NCBI RefSeq assembly: GCF_040954835.1
Contig: NW_027168298.1
Location: 799,001 to 863,000 of the forward strand
Reading direction: 5' to 3'
Length of the DNA stretch: 64,000 nt
Origin: Lepisosteus oculatus
Taxonomy: Eukaryota > Chordata > Actinopteri > Semionotiformes > Lepisosteidae
Part shown: positions 21,591 to 33,829 of the stretch, one piece after another
Layout of the letters: each line of letters begins with the position of its first letter
Position numbering within the stretch: the stretch's first letter is position 1
Program-made: the position numbers and the translations under genes
The notes under the pieces: generated by a model
What the model was told of the DNA's origin: nothing
The model's database searches: none
What the model saw: the letters and a program-made list of their open reading frames with translations, nothing else

Positions 21591-22480
21591 CACTTTGTGG
21601 GCTTGAAATACAAAGAAAATCATGTTCTATGGGACAAGATAAATACAAAACTTAAGCTTTTATTTTAATTAGATTTATTTATAAAGCATAAGCAATCATT
21701 TATTACATTAATATATGTGAAAATAACATTTTAGTATCATACGTTTAGTATATTTAGTCCCTAATGCTGAAAGAAATGATCATAGAACATGACATCTAAC
21801 CTTACCTGCTGTGTTTTTAATCCCTATTGCTCAATGCACGGTGAAAGTATTGCATACATATGTCTGACAATGAGGAATGGGCCCCTGAGACAGTCATTTG
21901 CCTGTTTCACAAATGATCGTATTTTACTAGAGATTCTGTTTGGGATTCAGATGTGCATTCGGACAGCAATCCCTTTCAACAAATGATACGTTCTGGATGA
22001 GGTCAAAGGTTCTGGAACACTGTATCTAGGATGTGTTTGCAGAGACTGTGTGTCTCCTGCTTCAACGCAGTGAGAAATAGATGTGCTCCTGTAATTCATT
22101 GGTACATGCCCAGGGCAGTAAGCAGTCTGAGGATTTATTTCCAGACGGCATAGAGCAGTGAAGCAGTGAAGTAGTGCAACACACTGGATCATTATATTAT
22201 TAGAATCTATTCTACTTAAATTATTACATTATACACAATTTGAGTTCATTTTAAAAAGTAAAAGGTAATGAAAGGAATGCATTTTCGTAAGAAAGATAAT
22301 ACCGATATGCATGTGATAATCTTCCTTATATCATGTAGTGCGTCATTTGGACACTTTGTGGGATTGAAATACAAAGAAAATCATGTTCTATGGTACAAGA
22401 TAAATACAAAACTTAAGCTTTTATTTTAATTAGATTTGTTTATAAAGCATAAGCAATCATTTATTATATTAATATATGTG
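21591..22480. repeat. Repeat units A and B, no gene seen
   Basis: Unit A at 21591-21790, unit B at 21791-22200, then a second unit A to 22480. The LTR element has inserted into the last unit, splitting ATATATGTGAAAATAACA. Confidence 0.75.
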
Positions 22481-23967
22481 TGTAGCGGCGAGGCTTATTA
22501 ATAAGGCAGAATTAAGTGTTCTGAGCCTTCCCAAATGAGGCCCCATTTCTCTGTTCATCTCTGTGGTGCAGCCACAGAGAGACTATTCATGCAGGGTGAT
22601 TTAAGGTCCTAGGACAGCTCCCAAAGGGGGATGCACTTAGCTAAGCCTGGCTATCATGATCAATGGTCATCCATTGGCGCCTATCTGTCTAGGGAGTGCC
22701 AGTTGGACATCTGGACTGCATTACTAAGTGTCAGGACTAAGTGACTCATATCTCACCTTGATCAATCAATCAGGGACTGGTAGGGCCGAGTAACCCACGT
22801 GGGACTCTGATGCCCATGGAACTTTCAGCCAATCAATGAGCTGAAGTTCCTCCAGGTAAAAACAGGCAACACAGAGAGCCTGTGAGATTCAGTAAGATTC
22901 AGAAGGGAGGATTCAGAGGATTCTGTGGACAATTCTAAAGGGAATTCAAAGGAGAATTCCAGGGCAGGGCGGCCCAGGAGCAGAAGGCTCCCAAGGGCAG
23001 GACATTCTCGCAGCGCGCCTCCTGACCATCCTGAGACTCAGCCCGGACAACCACGGAACGGCCAGTGTGTCCGAGTGCCAGAACTTTCCTTTGTTCTAAG
23101 AGTCTAGAGCGGAGGTTGCCAGAGAATAACCAGAGGATCCACCCGAGGTTAGCACCAGCAGCAGGCCTCGTGAACAGGTCGGAACTGTGGACAGCTGAAT
23201 CACTATTCAGAACTAGCTCTTCATCAGAAACGAACCGGTCCTCTTCCTGACTTGCTGGGACCCACAGTCATCTTTTCTCCTGTGCACAAACTTTGCTAGT
23301 TAAAGCCAACACTAACTAGCCGGTCAGTGAGCATCAGCAGCGCAGCGTCGCAAGCCGCACAGCACAGCCTGGCACGGAGCCAGAGAGCGCGGATTGGACA
23401 GCAACAGCCTGCAACTGTTTCTTTGTGCCCGCAGGAAGATCTGAATCCCCAAAGATTGGATGAGTATTCAACTTCAATGCATTACAGCTCAAGAATTCAA
23501 TTGTTATCCCAACCAGTTGATATCAATTTAATTCCTAAGAGTTATGTACTTGTTTGAGTATCTAATGTAGAAGTTATAACCAAGTTCATTAACGAAACGG
23601 TCTTAATGAATGATATACTGAACGTATGTCCTCTTGATATGTGTAACACTTCGTAACTGACTGAATATATATCTTTTGTATTCTGATAACCCTCTCGATA
23701 AGATCTGTTAGGTTTACATGCATATTTTATGTATTAATAAATGTATCCTCGTGTATTAGTACCTGTGTGTGCGCGTTGTTTGAGTTATGTCGCATGGTTG
23801 GATTCTAAAGCCATCAAAAGAATCAACTTTGTGATTTACTGCTACAATTAATAATTGTCTCAGTAAATGCCCAAACCCTACAGAACTGGTGCCTTCAGAG
23901 AGCCACTACATTTAATTTTGCTATGGCAACATTACATATTTTGCGTCCCTGAGCCGGTTTTCTTACA
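22481..23967 (+). repeat. 5' LTR
   Basis: 1,487 bp, TGTAGCGGCGAGG to TTCTTACA. Contains AATAAA near 23735 as a likely polyadenylation signal. Short frames in it recur in the 3' LTR only because the two LTRs are copies. Confidence 0.93.
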
Positions 23968-23972
23968 TTATT

Positions 23973-23990
23973 TGGCGTCCCTGGGTGGGC
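23973..23990 (+). promoter_or_regulatory. Primer-binding site complementary to tRNA-Asn
   Basis: TGGCGTCCCTGGGTGGGC is complementary over 18 nt to the CCA-bearing 3' end of tRNA-Asn(GTT). The tRNA-Asn genes at 44850-44923 and 49368-49441 in this window supply the exact match (GCCCACCCAGGGACG plus CCA). Confidence 0.9.
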
Positions 23991-26900
23991 GTGGCAAGAC
24001 TGAAATGAGTCAACCAAGCGGAATAATTCAATATAAAACGCCGCTGGTTTCATACACAACAATACGGTGTGCTGAAAGCCGAAAGAAAAAAAAGTTCCCC
24101 TTGCTCTTTAAGCAGTGCTTGATTGTTTTGTGATCTTTTGCGATCTACCGGGTTGATTGCATACTTGATCTTGTGGTTTTCTGTGGTAAAACTGTGATTT
24201 CGTACTTAAAAGTAATACTCTTTAAGTTTAACGATGGTTGCTAAAAGGTCTGAATTCGAGTCGCTATTAAGCACTCTCTCTAGCAGCGACAGGTCTGACC
24301 ACGATCTCTTCCATATCTCCGTCAGCGGAGAAGCTAGAAGGATAAATCTCCATTCTCTGAGAGAGCTAGCGAAGGACATAGAGAGATTTGACCCCGCAGT
24401 GTCAGAGAATAATATCGAGAGTTATATTCAGGACCTCAGGTATACCCTGCAGTATCTGCCAAACGCCACAGAACAGGAGAAAGTGTTTCTGGTCAGGAAA
24501 ACTACCAGCAGAGCTGTACATGAGTGGATGGCTAGGCAGATGAAATAAGTCTGTAATGATTTTGAGAAGCTTTGTCAAGCACTTATTGAAGAATACAGTG
24601 CGTTTATTGACCCGACTGCTGCGATAGCCGCCGCTCTTAACATTAAGCACGAGAGAGCAGAGTCCCCTCGCGAATATTACGAGAGACTTAGACGAACTTA
24701 TTTTGCAGGGCGAAATGATGAGGGTTGCGAAGAGAACACACATTTCAAGGGTTTATTCATTGCGAATCTCCACCCGTCAGTCAGAAAGATGATCTTAATG
24801 CATACAGATTCGTGCAGAAAGCCTGGGAGTATGATGTCCAAAGTCGCTCTGAGCAAAAAGCTGTTAAAGTGACTGTGTTTGCCGTCAGAGCCAGCAGGGT
24901 TAATTCCCCCCTGCTCGAAGGAGCACAGGCTCCTGAGCTGGCTAAGCCCCGTTCCAAAGCATGCACACAGGACCGCACCCAGCGTCCTAAGTGCCATGAG
25001 AACACCGGGGGAGGGAAAGGGCTAGATAAAGCTGAACAAAAGGATTCAGTAGCCGCCCGCCTGGCCAGGCTTGAACAAGCTTTATTAGGACAGGGACAAC
25101 CGCTCCCCAAGGCTGCCGTAAGCGTGAATGAGCTGATACTCTCCACTGGAGGAGGCGGAGACCCACCCCCTCTCCCTCCCTCAGTCTATCTGATTGAGCG
25201 GAAGGGTTCCTGCCTGGATGAATTCAGCCACTCCCAAGTCAGTGCTGACTCCACCCCTGAAGTCACAGAGCAGGCAGTAAAACACAGAGGAAAAGCAAGT
25301 AGCTTTTACCTCAAGGCTGCCATGGGAGATGTCTTACACAGTGAGACACTGATTGACACTGAGGTTGAAAGGTGTTTGATGTCACACGGCAAGCTCAAAC
25401 GGGTTGAAAAAGAAAAGGGCATGCGACTCAGAGAGGAACCTTTGGTGGATCACCAGAAAGGCAAAGTGTGGAAACAGGTCAAGGCTCCTAAGCCTTCTGT
25501 ACAGAAGGAAAGGGGGGCCAAGAGGCAGACTGTGCTCACACAGTGCCCACCGAACACAGAAGCCTATGTGGAGATTCCTTCTGTTCCCTCTGGACAAGAA
25601 ATAAAAATATTTCCTTGTTCCCCGGATATACAGGGAAGTCGTGTCCCGGCCAAAGTCCCAACAGCCTCCATGCCACAGGAGCAGTGCTACAAGCAGCCGC
25701 CTGATCCACCAGGTAAAGCACACACCTTTTACATCCCTAAAGAGGAGCAGATCTCCCCACCTGGCGATGAAAAGGAGCTTTCCCTGTGCACCCTGGCACC
25801 CAAGAGGGGTCAGGAACACCACCCTGCAGTGGTGGAAGGGATCCAGATGGCAGGAGAGCCGGTTGGTAATGTAGCCCTCACCCTTAGCCCTGAGAGGTCC
25901 TCTATTAGTGAGGATCTGCTTGAGCAGCTGTCACAGGGCCACCGCCAGGTGCCCCTGGTGCAACATTCACAGGTTAGACAGGAGGTCCAGCTGGACGCTG
26001 AGACTACTGCACTGTGGACACACCTGATCCCAGATGCCGATTCCCTCTGCTGTGACCCAGGGAACCTGCAGTCAGGTAACATTATTTCTCACAACTACCA
26101 GGTAGTGAGTGAGACTGACCTGATTGTTCCTGCCTCAACGGCAGGGTTGCCAACACACCCAGTCCCCCAGAAGGGACAGGGAATGAAAGCCGAGCCGGTT
26201 TTCTTACAGCCACCAGCTCAGTCTGTCAGTCTGAGTCTGACCAACAGTGGTTCAGCCAGACTGGAGCTGGATGGTCAAGTCACCCGCCTGCCAGTGCAGG
26301 ACATCGCAAAGAGGGGTGTCAGAATCCCCGCCTGCACTGACATGGGCCTGGTGAGTGATAGTAAGTTCAAAGACAGTGAACTAGCTATCCCAGTACTGGG
26401 GCAGCTCCCCGAACCCCTAGCACGGGAAGGGGGGAGCGAGCAGGTGTCCTACACCCACGCCCAGCGAACGATTGTAAACATGCCGATAGAGGGATTCCTC
26501 AATCAGGAAGTGTGCAGGGTGGACCTGAACAGTGAGAATGGGGTAACAATCCCAGATCACTCAGGTGCTCCAGATGACCACTCAGCCGAGGGTCAGGCAT
26601 GCTCCACCGCTGCACCGCCCCCTGCAGGGTTCCTAGAGCACAGGCATGAACAAATCGAAAAAGCAGATGCCCTGGAAAAGGAGGAGCAGCATCAGCAGCT
26701 GCGTCAGATCTCCCCATATTTCCAGGATGTTGGTGCCCAAGATGCCACAGGGCATACTGAGAAAGACACCATGTACACGCTGCGCCAGCTTAGAAAGGCG
26801 ACAGTCATTCAGAAGGAGATGACTGGGATCAGCCACCCGAAAAGACTTTTGGGAGGACTGATTGCTGTTGCACGTTTGCTTTTTTCTGGTAGGTTTGTGT

Positions 26901-28172
26901 GCTACTGGCACTCTCACCCTGACTGCCCCAAGAAGGCAGGGGTCAGAGATGCCGGAGGGTAGTGACAGACTGTATCGACAGCAGCAAAAGTTGGAAAGGG
27001 AAAACCCTACAGGCAATTTCCTATGCAACAGGGTTAAACCTTATTCCCCAACCAGTGGACATGATTGTTGGTGTTATACAGTGGGTTTATGCTTGTGTGC
27101 AACAGGCCAGAATGTTGACACAAGACCTATTAAGGGAGCTTAGTGCCACTGTAGCCAGTCTAACCACGGCACGATTCCCAACCCACTTGATTCCACTCTT
27201 CTCAGTAGAGGAGTATGTGACATTAACCCCATCGCTCGTAGCTCACCCAGAAGGCAATCCAAGATTGAATTTGGTTCCAAATCTTGAGATGGGTATGGCT
27301 ACCAAAGCTATCCATTGGCTGTGTCTAAACGATTCACCAATGAAGGGTGTAAAGCTACTAACGAGCAGAGGGAGGTTAATGAACCCCATGAAGAGCAGGT
27401 AGGAAGTAAATGGCTGGTCAGCACACCACATTTAACTGACACTATGACTTGTGACAGGCATGATACAGCTACCACAATGCAGCTACCTAATCAAACAGTT
27501 TTCCTGCAAGTTCCTGAGGAGGCCATAGTACAGCATGGTAACTTAACACTGTACGGTCTGGAACCAGACAACATAAGACCAAACTTGAGGTCATGGATGC
27601 CTTCAGGTGCCACACTATTGAATTGGATAGAAATCCAAGAAACAGTAAGCCCTGAAGAGGTACAGGTAGTTAGTTTGCTTTAATGGAACAAACCTCCAAA
27701 CCACCCTAGCAGATACCCAACACAGGTGTTGTGGTTTATCGCGGGGCTGGGAACAGGAACTGGTTACATTTTAACACTGCTGCTGGGAAGCTGGATCATG
27801 ACTGACAGTGTACTCTGAATGCTGTACTCTTGCATCAAAATGTAATCTGGGTAGCATGAATGAGTCAAAGGTAGCATGTCAAAAGAAAGGAAGTGATTTC
27901 TCCCCAAATATCTACTACAGAGGTATCAGATATTGACAGTGAACTTCCTGATGTGTAATTCCTAGACCTAGATAATGTCTCCTACCGTGTTTATACATAC
28001 TCCAGATGTTATTCATCCTGTTTGTATCCAACACTGGTTCCGGTATGAATTCTCGAGGAGTAATGTGGACATTTAAGATTAATGTTCTAATGGCAAGGGA
28101 CATCACTTAACTCTGTTTTGTTTTGAAGGCAACAACGCCTCAGGACCTCGTGACCTTCAAAAAGGGGGGATA
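23991..28172 (+). other. Internal region of the LTR element (gag-, protease- and env-like parts)
   Basis: About 4.2 kb. The first part (about 24.2-24.9 kb) looks like a gag capsid by composition and helices. The middle (about 24.9-26.9 kb) is long, Pro/Gln/Glu-rich and has a short protease-like segment near 25.3 kb. The last part (about 27.0-27.8 kb) ends in a hydrophobic, Gly-rich stretch like a transmembrane anchor and is called env-like. The polypurine tract AAAAAGGGGGGA lies at 28159-28170, just before the 3' LTR. The region is broken. Confidence 0.6.
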
Positions 28173-29640
28173 TGTAGCGGCGAGGCTTATTAATAAGGCA
28201 GAATTAAGTGTTCTGAGCCTTCCCAAATGAGGCCCCATTTCTCTGTTCATCTCTGTGGTGCAGCCACAGAGAAACTGTTCTGCAGGGTGATTTAAGGTCC
28301 TAGGACAGCTCCCAAAGGGGGATGCACTTAGCTAAGCCTGGCTATCATGATCAATGGTCATCCATTGGCGCCTATCTGTCTAGGGAGTGCCAGTTGGACA
28401 TCTGGACTGCATTACTAAGTGTCAGGACTAAGTGACTCATATCTCACCTTGATCAATCAATCAGGGACTGGTAGGGCCGAGTAACCCACGTGGGACTCTG
28501 GTGCCTATGGAACTTTCAGCCAATCAATGAGCTGTTCCTCCAGGTAAAAACAGGCAACACAGAGAGCCTGTGAGATTCAGTAAGATTCAGAAGGGAGGAT
28601 TCAGAGGATTCTGTGGACAATTCTAAAGGGAATTCAAAGGAGAATTCCAGGGCAGGACGGCCCAGGAGCAGAAGGCTCCCAAGGGCAGGACATTCTCGCA
28701 GCGCGCCTCCTGACCATCCTGAGACTCAGCCCGGACAACCACGGAACGGCCAGTGTGTCCGAGTGCCAGAACTTTCCTTTGTTCTAAGAGTCTAGAGCGG
28801 AGGTTGCCAGAGAATAACCAGAGGATCCACCCGAGGTTAGCACCAGCAGCAGGCCTTGTGAACAGGTCGGAACTGTGGACAGCTGAATCACTATTCAGAA
28901 CTAGCTCTTCATCAGAAACGAACCGGTCCTCTTCCTGACTTGCTGGGACCCACAGTCATCTTTTCTCCTGTGCACAAACTTTGCTAGTTAAAGCCCACAG
29001 TGAGCATCAGCAGCGCAGCGTCGCAAGCCGCACAGCACAGCCTGGCACGGAGCCAGAGAGCGCGGATTGGACAGCAACAGCCTGCAACTGTTTCTTTGTG
29101 CCCGCAGGAAGATCTGAATCCACAAAGATTGGATGAGTATTCAACTTCAATGCATTACAGCTCGAGAATTCAATTGTTATCCCAACCAGTTGATATCAAT
29201 TTAATTCCTAAGAGTTATGTACTTGTTTGAGTATCTAATGTAGAAGTTATAACCAAGTTCATTAACGAAACGGTCTTAATGAATGATATACTGAACGTAT
29301 GTCCTCTTGATATGTGTAACACTTCGTAACTGACTGAATATATATCTTTTGCATTCTGATAACCCTCTCGATAAGATCTGTTAGGTTTACATGCATATTT
29401 TATGTATTAATAAATGTATCCTCGTGTATTAGTACCTGTGTGTGCGCGTTGTTTGAGTTATGTCACATGGTTGGATTCTAAAGCCATCAAAAGAATCAAC
29501 TTTGTGATTTACTGCTACAATTAATAATTGTCTCAGTAAATGCCCAAACCCTACAGAACTGGTGCCTTCAGAGAGCCACTACATTTAATTTTGCTATGGC
29601 AACATTACATATTTGGCGTCCCTGAGCCGGTTTTCTTACA
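28173..29640 (+). repeat. 3' LTR
   Basis: 1,468 bp, about 99% like the 5' LTR by eye, differing by around a dozen substitutions and a few small indels. One of these is a short segment present only in the 5' copy near 23309-23323. Confidence 0.93.
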
Positions 29641-30580
29641 TGTGAAAATAACATTTTAGCATCATATTATTACATACAGGTCTCTAGCTTCAACACAGTG
29701 ATATATATATATACTCAGTGATTTATTGGTACATGCCCAGGTCAATAATCAGAATGAGGATTTATTTCCAGACGGGCTACAGGTAGTGTTGTGAAATACT
29801 TCAACACACTGGATCGCAGATTTAGACCCCCTGCACTCTTACTCCTTAAAAACCAAAGAAATGAAGATATGTAGCAATCACATTGCAACAGGGCTGACAG
29901 TGACTTAATGCTTATACTAGTGGACTTCTGGTACCTTTAGGGTACGGTGTTCCCTGAAGGGCTCTCAAACCCCGCATTTCAGATGCCTAGCTGTTTCGCT
30001 GATGTGTTGCACCTCAGAATCACTTTTAAACCTTACCTCTGGTATCTTTAATCCCTATTGCTCAACGCATGGTGAAAGTATTGCATAAATGTGTCTGAAA
30101 ATGAGCAATGGGCACCTGAGAGACTCATTTGCCTGTTTCACAAATGATCATATTTGACTAGAGATTCTGTTTGGGATTCAGTTGTGCATTCTGACAGCAA
30201 TCGCTTTCAAAAAACGATACATTCTGGATGAGGTCAAGGTGCAGGAACACTGTATTTAGGATGTGTTTGCACTTATTCTGTGTCTCTAGCTTCAACACAG
30301 CGATATATGTATATGCTCACTGATTTTTTGGTACATGCCCAGGGCAATAATCATTATGAGGATTTATTTCCTGATGTGCTAGGGGTAGTGTTGTGAAATA
30401 CTTCAACACACTGGATCGCAGGTTTAAACCGCCTGCACTCTTACTCCTTAAAAACCAACAAATGCAGATATGTAGCAATCATATTGTAGCAGACACTCAT
30501 TTGCCTGTTTCACAAATGATCATATTTTACTAGAGATTCTGTTTGGGATCCGGATGTGCATTCTGACAGCAATCTCCTTA
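29641..30580. repeat. Tandem unit-B repeats, no gene seen
   Basis: Two partial copies of a unit of about 590 bp, each with GGTACATGCCCAGG and AACACACTGGATCGCAG. Reverse-complement counterparts lie at 35770-36130. Confidence 0.7.
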
Positions 30581-31860
30581 TCGCGGCTTTGCCCTTCTTG
30601 CCTCTTTGGACAATATCTCCATCTTGTGGTCGTTGTTGGTAATGTCTAGACAACATCTCCATCTTGTGGTCGTTGTTGGTAATGTCTTCTTATGCCCTTT
30701 TTTATTTTAATTCTCTATTAGTTGATTCTAGAATCAATACAATGGAGATGAAAACATCAGTTTTATAGCAGACAATATGACATTATTTATAGTCCAATTA
30801 GAAACTTATTACCCTGTTTTTAACATAATAACAAATTAAAATTGATTAAAACTAAGTTTGGAACACCAGGGAACATAACAAATGATTTTTTGGAAAACCA
30901 TGAGGTTCTCTGTGTCCAATGCCTGCAAGGGGAGAAAGCTAGAATCCTTTGATTTTTTCAAAATTTGAAAATAAACATCATATAACAACAGCTTTCATTC
31001 CTAGGAGTGAAAAATAACCATTTTTGAAGACATAGTAGTTTCTAAAACACTACAATAAAGTTAAAAACATCAGTTTTATATTACATTATTTTTAGTGAAA
31101 TTAGTCATTTTTTGCACTATTTTTAATAAAATATCTAATTAAAAGTGATTAAAATTAAGTTTGGAACAACAAGGAACACACAAAAAAAAGATTTTTAGGA
31201 AAACCATGAGGTCCTCTGTGCCCAATGCCTGCAAGAGGAGAAAGCTAGAATCCTAAAAAAAAGTTATCAATTCTAGAGCCTAAGAGGAAAACAAGACAAA
31301 TGTATATCTCCAAATAATTTTATGTGCTTCAGAAGAGCCCAGGAAAGTTTTTTGCATACATGAAACCACGCCCGTTTGCACATAAGCAGACATGGTTGCA
31401 CACACGACTGCATGAAAGCACACGTGCATGCGAAGTCATCCTGTTGAGCATTTGAAAAGCCGCACCACGCCGCACTTGAAATAGCTCTTACATTAGTGGT
31501 AGACGCAGGAATCGCCTTTTTATTTACGCTCTTACCAACGCGATGGAAAGCAAAACAAAGCAAAGCAGAGCAAAACAAAACGAACAAACGAAAACCCTCA
31601 CGTCCCGCACTTGCATATAACGCTGTTACGTGCCCAAGCGGTATTGTACGTCATCCTAGCACTGCACCCCGGGGCGTAAGGTATATGGGAACGAGCACAC
31701 GCCACGAATCGTCTCGAATCACTCCCTACAGCTGTAAGGCGCCTTGAAGCCTGCACCCCCAACATTCTTCTTTGCGCATCTGTGAAAGGTAAACTCTTGA
31801 GCAAACTCTGAACCAGCTCTAAGGAAACTAATCTGATTAGACGTTACTTTGACTCATCTT
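30581..31860. repeat. Left arm of the inner inverted repeat
   Basis: Reverse complement of 33830-35770. Outer part: a 40-bp minisatellite (two units at 30610-30690, CATCTCCATCTTGTGGTCGT). Middle: AT-rich sequence with TTCCTTGTTGCTCC-like pieces. Inner part (31430-31860): Ser-tRNA flank without its tRNA. Paired inner positions sum to 65,685, so the centre is near 32,842. No gene seen. Confidence 0.85.
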
Positions 31861-32155
31861 TTTACTCTCAGTGCTGGATTGCTCAAACTCCAGCTAGGGT
31901 TAGGTTTAACATTCCCACACTACTTAGACACTTTGTTTACGCTCAGTGCTGGATTTTGGGAACTTCAGGACGAGTGGGAATTTTCTCCTATCTGTCAATT
32001 CTGTTTTGTTTTGGAGACTCTTGGCTGCCTATATTGTACAGTGCAGCGTGAAGGAAACATTTTCCAAAACTGTGTCAGCTCAAAAGTTGTAAGAAAACCT
32101 CTCCAGCTGCTTTACCTCTCTTCATTTTTGTCATTTAATGTGACAATCGATGTAT
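31861..32155. repeat. Spacer block shared with 57547-57842 (inverted)
   Basis: Contains two CTCAGTGCTGGATT pieces. The same block, in reverse, precedes the Ser flank at 57843. No gene seen. Confidence 0.6.
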
Positions 32156-32194
32156 AACTGGAGCCTCACATATGCAAATGGTGAGGCTCCAGTT
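32156..32194. promoter_or_regulatory. Perfect hairpin with octamer in the loop
   Basis: Arms AACTGGAGCCTCAC and GTGAGGCTCCAGTT (14 bp) flank an 11-base loop ATATGCAAATG that contains the octamer ATGCAAAT. The octamer is the POU-factor site of snRNA distal elements. The whole hairpin is preserved in reverse at 57508-57546. Function unproven. Confidence 0.6.
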
Positions 32195-32471
32195 CGACAC
32201 CACTTTACAGTATATGACAAAAGCATGGCAGACTGTGCCGGACCAGCTGGTAACTTCCGCTTATTTTGACCATATTAAACATTGGAAATCTTCCCACTTG
32301 CATTTGTGACACTTGATTTTGGCTCCACCTAAGACACTCTTAAATCTTCAAACACTTTTCTCTTCTCCCGCAACACTCTTGTCTGTCGGCACTGTGTGGC
32401 AGCGTTGCAGGACAACCCATCTCACCACGGAAAGGAACCTAACAGCTTTGGTAAGAGAGGAGAAAAAGACA

Positions 32472-32545
32472 TGGCCCGTACGGGGCTCGAACCCGCGACC
32501 TTGGCGTTATTAGCACCACGCTCTAACCAACTGAGCTAACCGGCC
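32472..32545 (-). tRNA. tRNA-Ile (AAT)
   Basis: 74 bp, anticodon loop CTAATAA, T arm GCGGGTTCGAGCCCCGT with intact B box, acceptor GGCCGGT/ACGGGCC with one wobble or mismatch common to this gene family. The cleanest of the four Ile copies. Confidence 0.93.
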
Positions 32546-32755
32546 TCAGGACAGTGCCCCTCTCTGTGCTGCAAAAAATCGAACTCAGGGAATTTCTTTT
32601 GTCCTCCTTTGAATAGAAAGCCGTGTAATTCAGTGTACGGGCTTTCTCATGCAGTTTCATGGTTTCACAGCATTATTCAGCTGATTTTAAATGTACCTAA
32701 AGGAGAAACATTATTGAAGACCATCAATTACCAAGAGCTTTTGTCAAAGGTTTTG

Positions 32756-32990
32756 GTGGTCATTTTTAATGACCACAGAGCACTATGACCTCGGTTTTAC
32801 ATCTCATCCAAAAGACAGCGCCCTTTTACAACACAGCTTCTCCGTCTGGAGATTGGGACCCGCACAGACCTCAGGGTGAGCGCCTCCCCGCTGGCCCCAT
32901 TAACACCACTTCCAGCTGGAAGCTTTGTTTTTCCCTGTAGCTCACCCTCATCCAGGTACTGACCTGGCTCACACCTGCTTAGCTTCAGTG
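32756..32990 (-). repeat. 5S rRNA-derived SINE (SINE3-type)
   Basis: Same element and position as 4473-4718, between Ile and Gly-GCC, here slightly shorter in the middle (CCGTCTGGAGATTGGG). Confidence 0.72.
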
Positions 32991-33041
32991 GGTTTTCAGT
33001 TGCGAGTTGCAAAAGTTGGAGCCGTTCGCTGCAAAAGCCAC

Positions 33042-33112
33042 TGCATTGGCCAGGAATCGAAACCAAGCCTCCTGCGTGGCAGGCAAGAGTTCTAACAATG
33101 AACCACCAATGC
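33042..33112 (-). pseudogene. tRNA-Gly (GCC), degenerate
   Basis: 71 bp with anticodon GCC. The D arm reads GGTTCATTGTTAGAAC in place of GGTTCAGTGGTAGAAT and the T arm CTTGGTTTCGATTCCTGG has lost pairs. Probably a pseudogene. Confidence 0.75.
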
Positions 33113-33353
33113 TCAATGCCTGTACCTTCAAAAAAGACGCTTTTTTGGTGCTGTGTGCAAAAAGCGTCGACATCTACTTCCAGCTGCAAAATGCCATCCG
33201 CGGACGCTGTGAATTTATTTATTTAGACACCGCTCAGAATCCCCTGTAAGATTCTCCTTCAATTCCGTTTTGCAGTGCTTTAGCTCTTTCAAAAGGCTTC
33301 GCTTTGCTAGTCACAATCCAAGGCTTGTGACAGCATTTGAAAACACTTGCCAC

Positions 33354-33425
33354 TGCGTTGGCTGGGAATCGAACCCGGGTTAACTGCTTGGAAGGTAGCT
33401 ATGCTCACCACTATACCACCAACAC
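33354..33425 (-). tRNA. tRNA-Gly (TCC), two stem mismatches
   Basis: 72 bp, anticodon loop CTTCCAA. The acceptor pairs with one G-T wobble. One mismatch sits in the anticodon stem (CTAC/GCAG) and one in the T stem. May be weak or dead. Confidence 0.75.
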
Positions 33426-33829
33426 ATGCCCGGGGGAGCCCTCCAGGACACCACCAGAGAATGCTCACGATTTCAGAAGCTGTCTCCGGGACGTGCTGGT
33501 TCCACACATCCTGAATAAATCATGTTATTGTTAGTTGCTGTAGCTAGACGTTCAAATGAGTTTCATGGCCAGATGAACTGTTTCCTCAAGTGGTATAGTA
33601 TTGCAGTAAGACAGCACGATGCCTGCAAGACTATGTCACGCTAAACGCCACAGATTGTGTTTGTCCGATCGTGTCAGTCGTCCTGCAGCCACGGGAAGTG
33701 GGACACAAACATGCTGCAATGCTTTCAAGACATTAGGATTTGTTTGTGCAACATCCGAGAAGAGTACTTGTGGCTTGAATGTGACTGAGCAAGGTGTTTA
33801 AAGACAGAGACTGAAAACTGTTAAAGGAT
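33426..33829. repeat. U4/Gly spacer block, no gene seen
   Basis: Carries the uninterrupted version of the L1-like target site (CACCAGAGAATGC, about 33460-33475) and a truncated U4 3' flank at about 33782 (GACTGAGCAAGGTG) without U4 itself. Confidence 0.65.

Larger units (their letters stand above)
22481..29640 (+). mobile_element. LTR retroelement, broken, env-bearing type
   Basis: A fossil LTR element of 7.16 kb in repeat unit A, with a 4-bp TGTG target duplication (22477-22480 and 29641-29644). LTRs run TG...CA. Order: 5' LTR, primer-binding site for tRNA-Asn, gag-like part, protease-like part, a stretch that may precede reverse transcriptase, an env-like part with a hydrophobic anchor, polypurine tract, 3' LTR. 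No reverse transcriptase, RNase H or integrase signal was recognised, so it is non-autonomous. It is broken in several places. The LTRs differ at roughly 1% of positions plus a few small indels, pointing to a young insertion of perhaps a few million years, depending on the unknown host rate. Gypsy-like or retrovirus-like affinity is unresolved. Confidence 0.88.
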
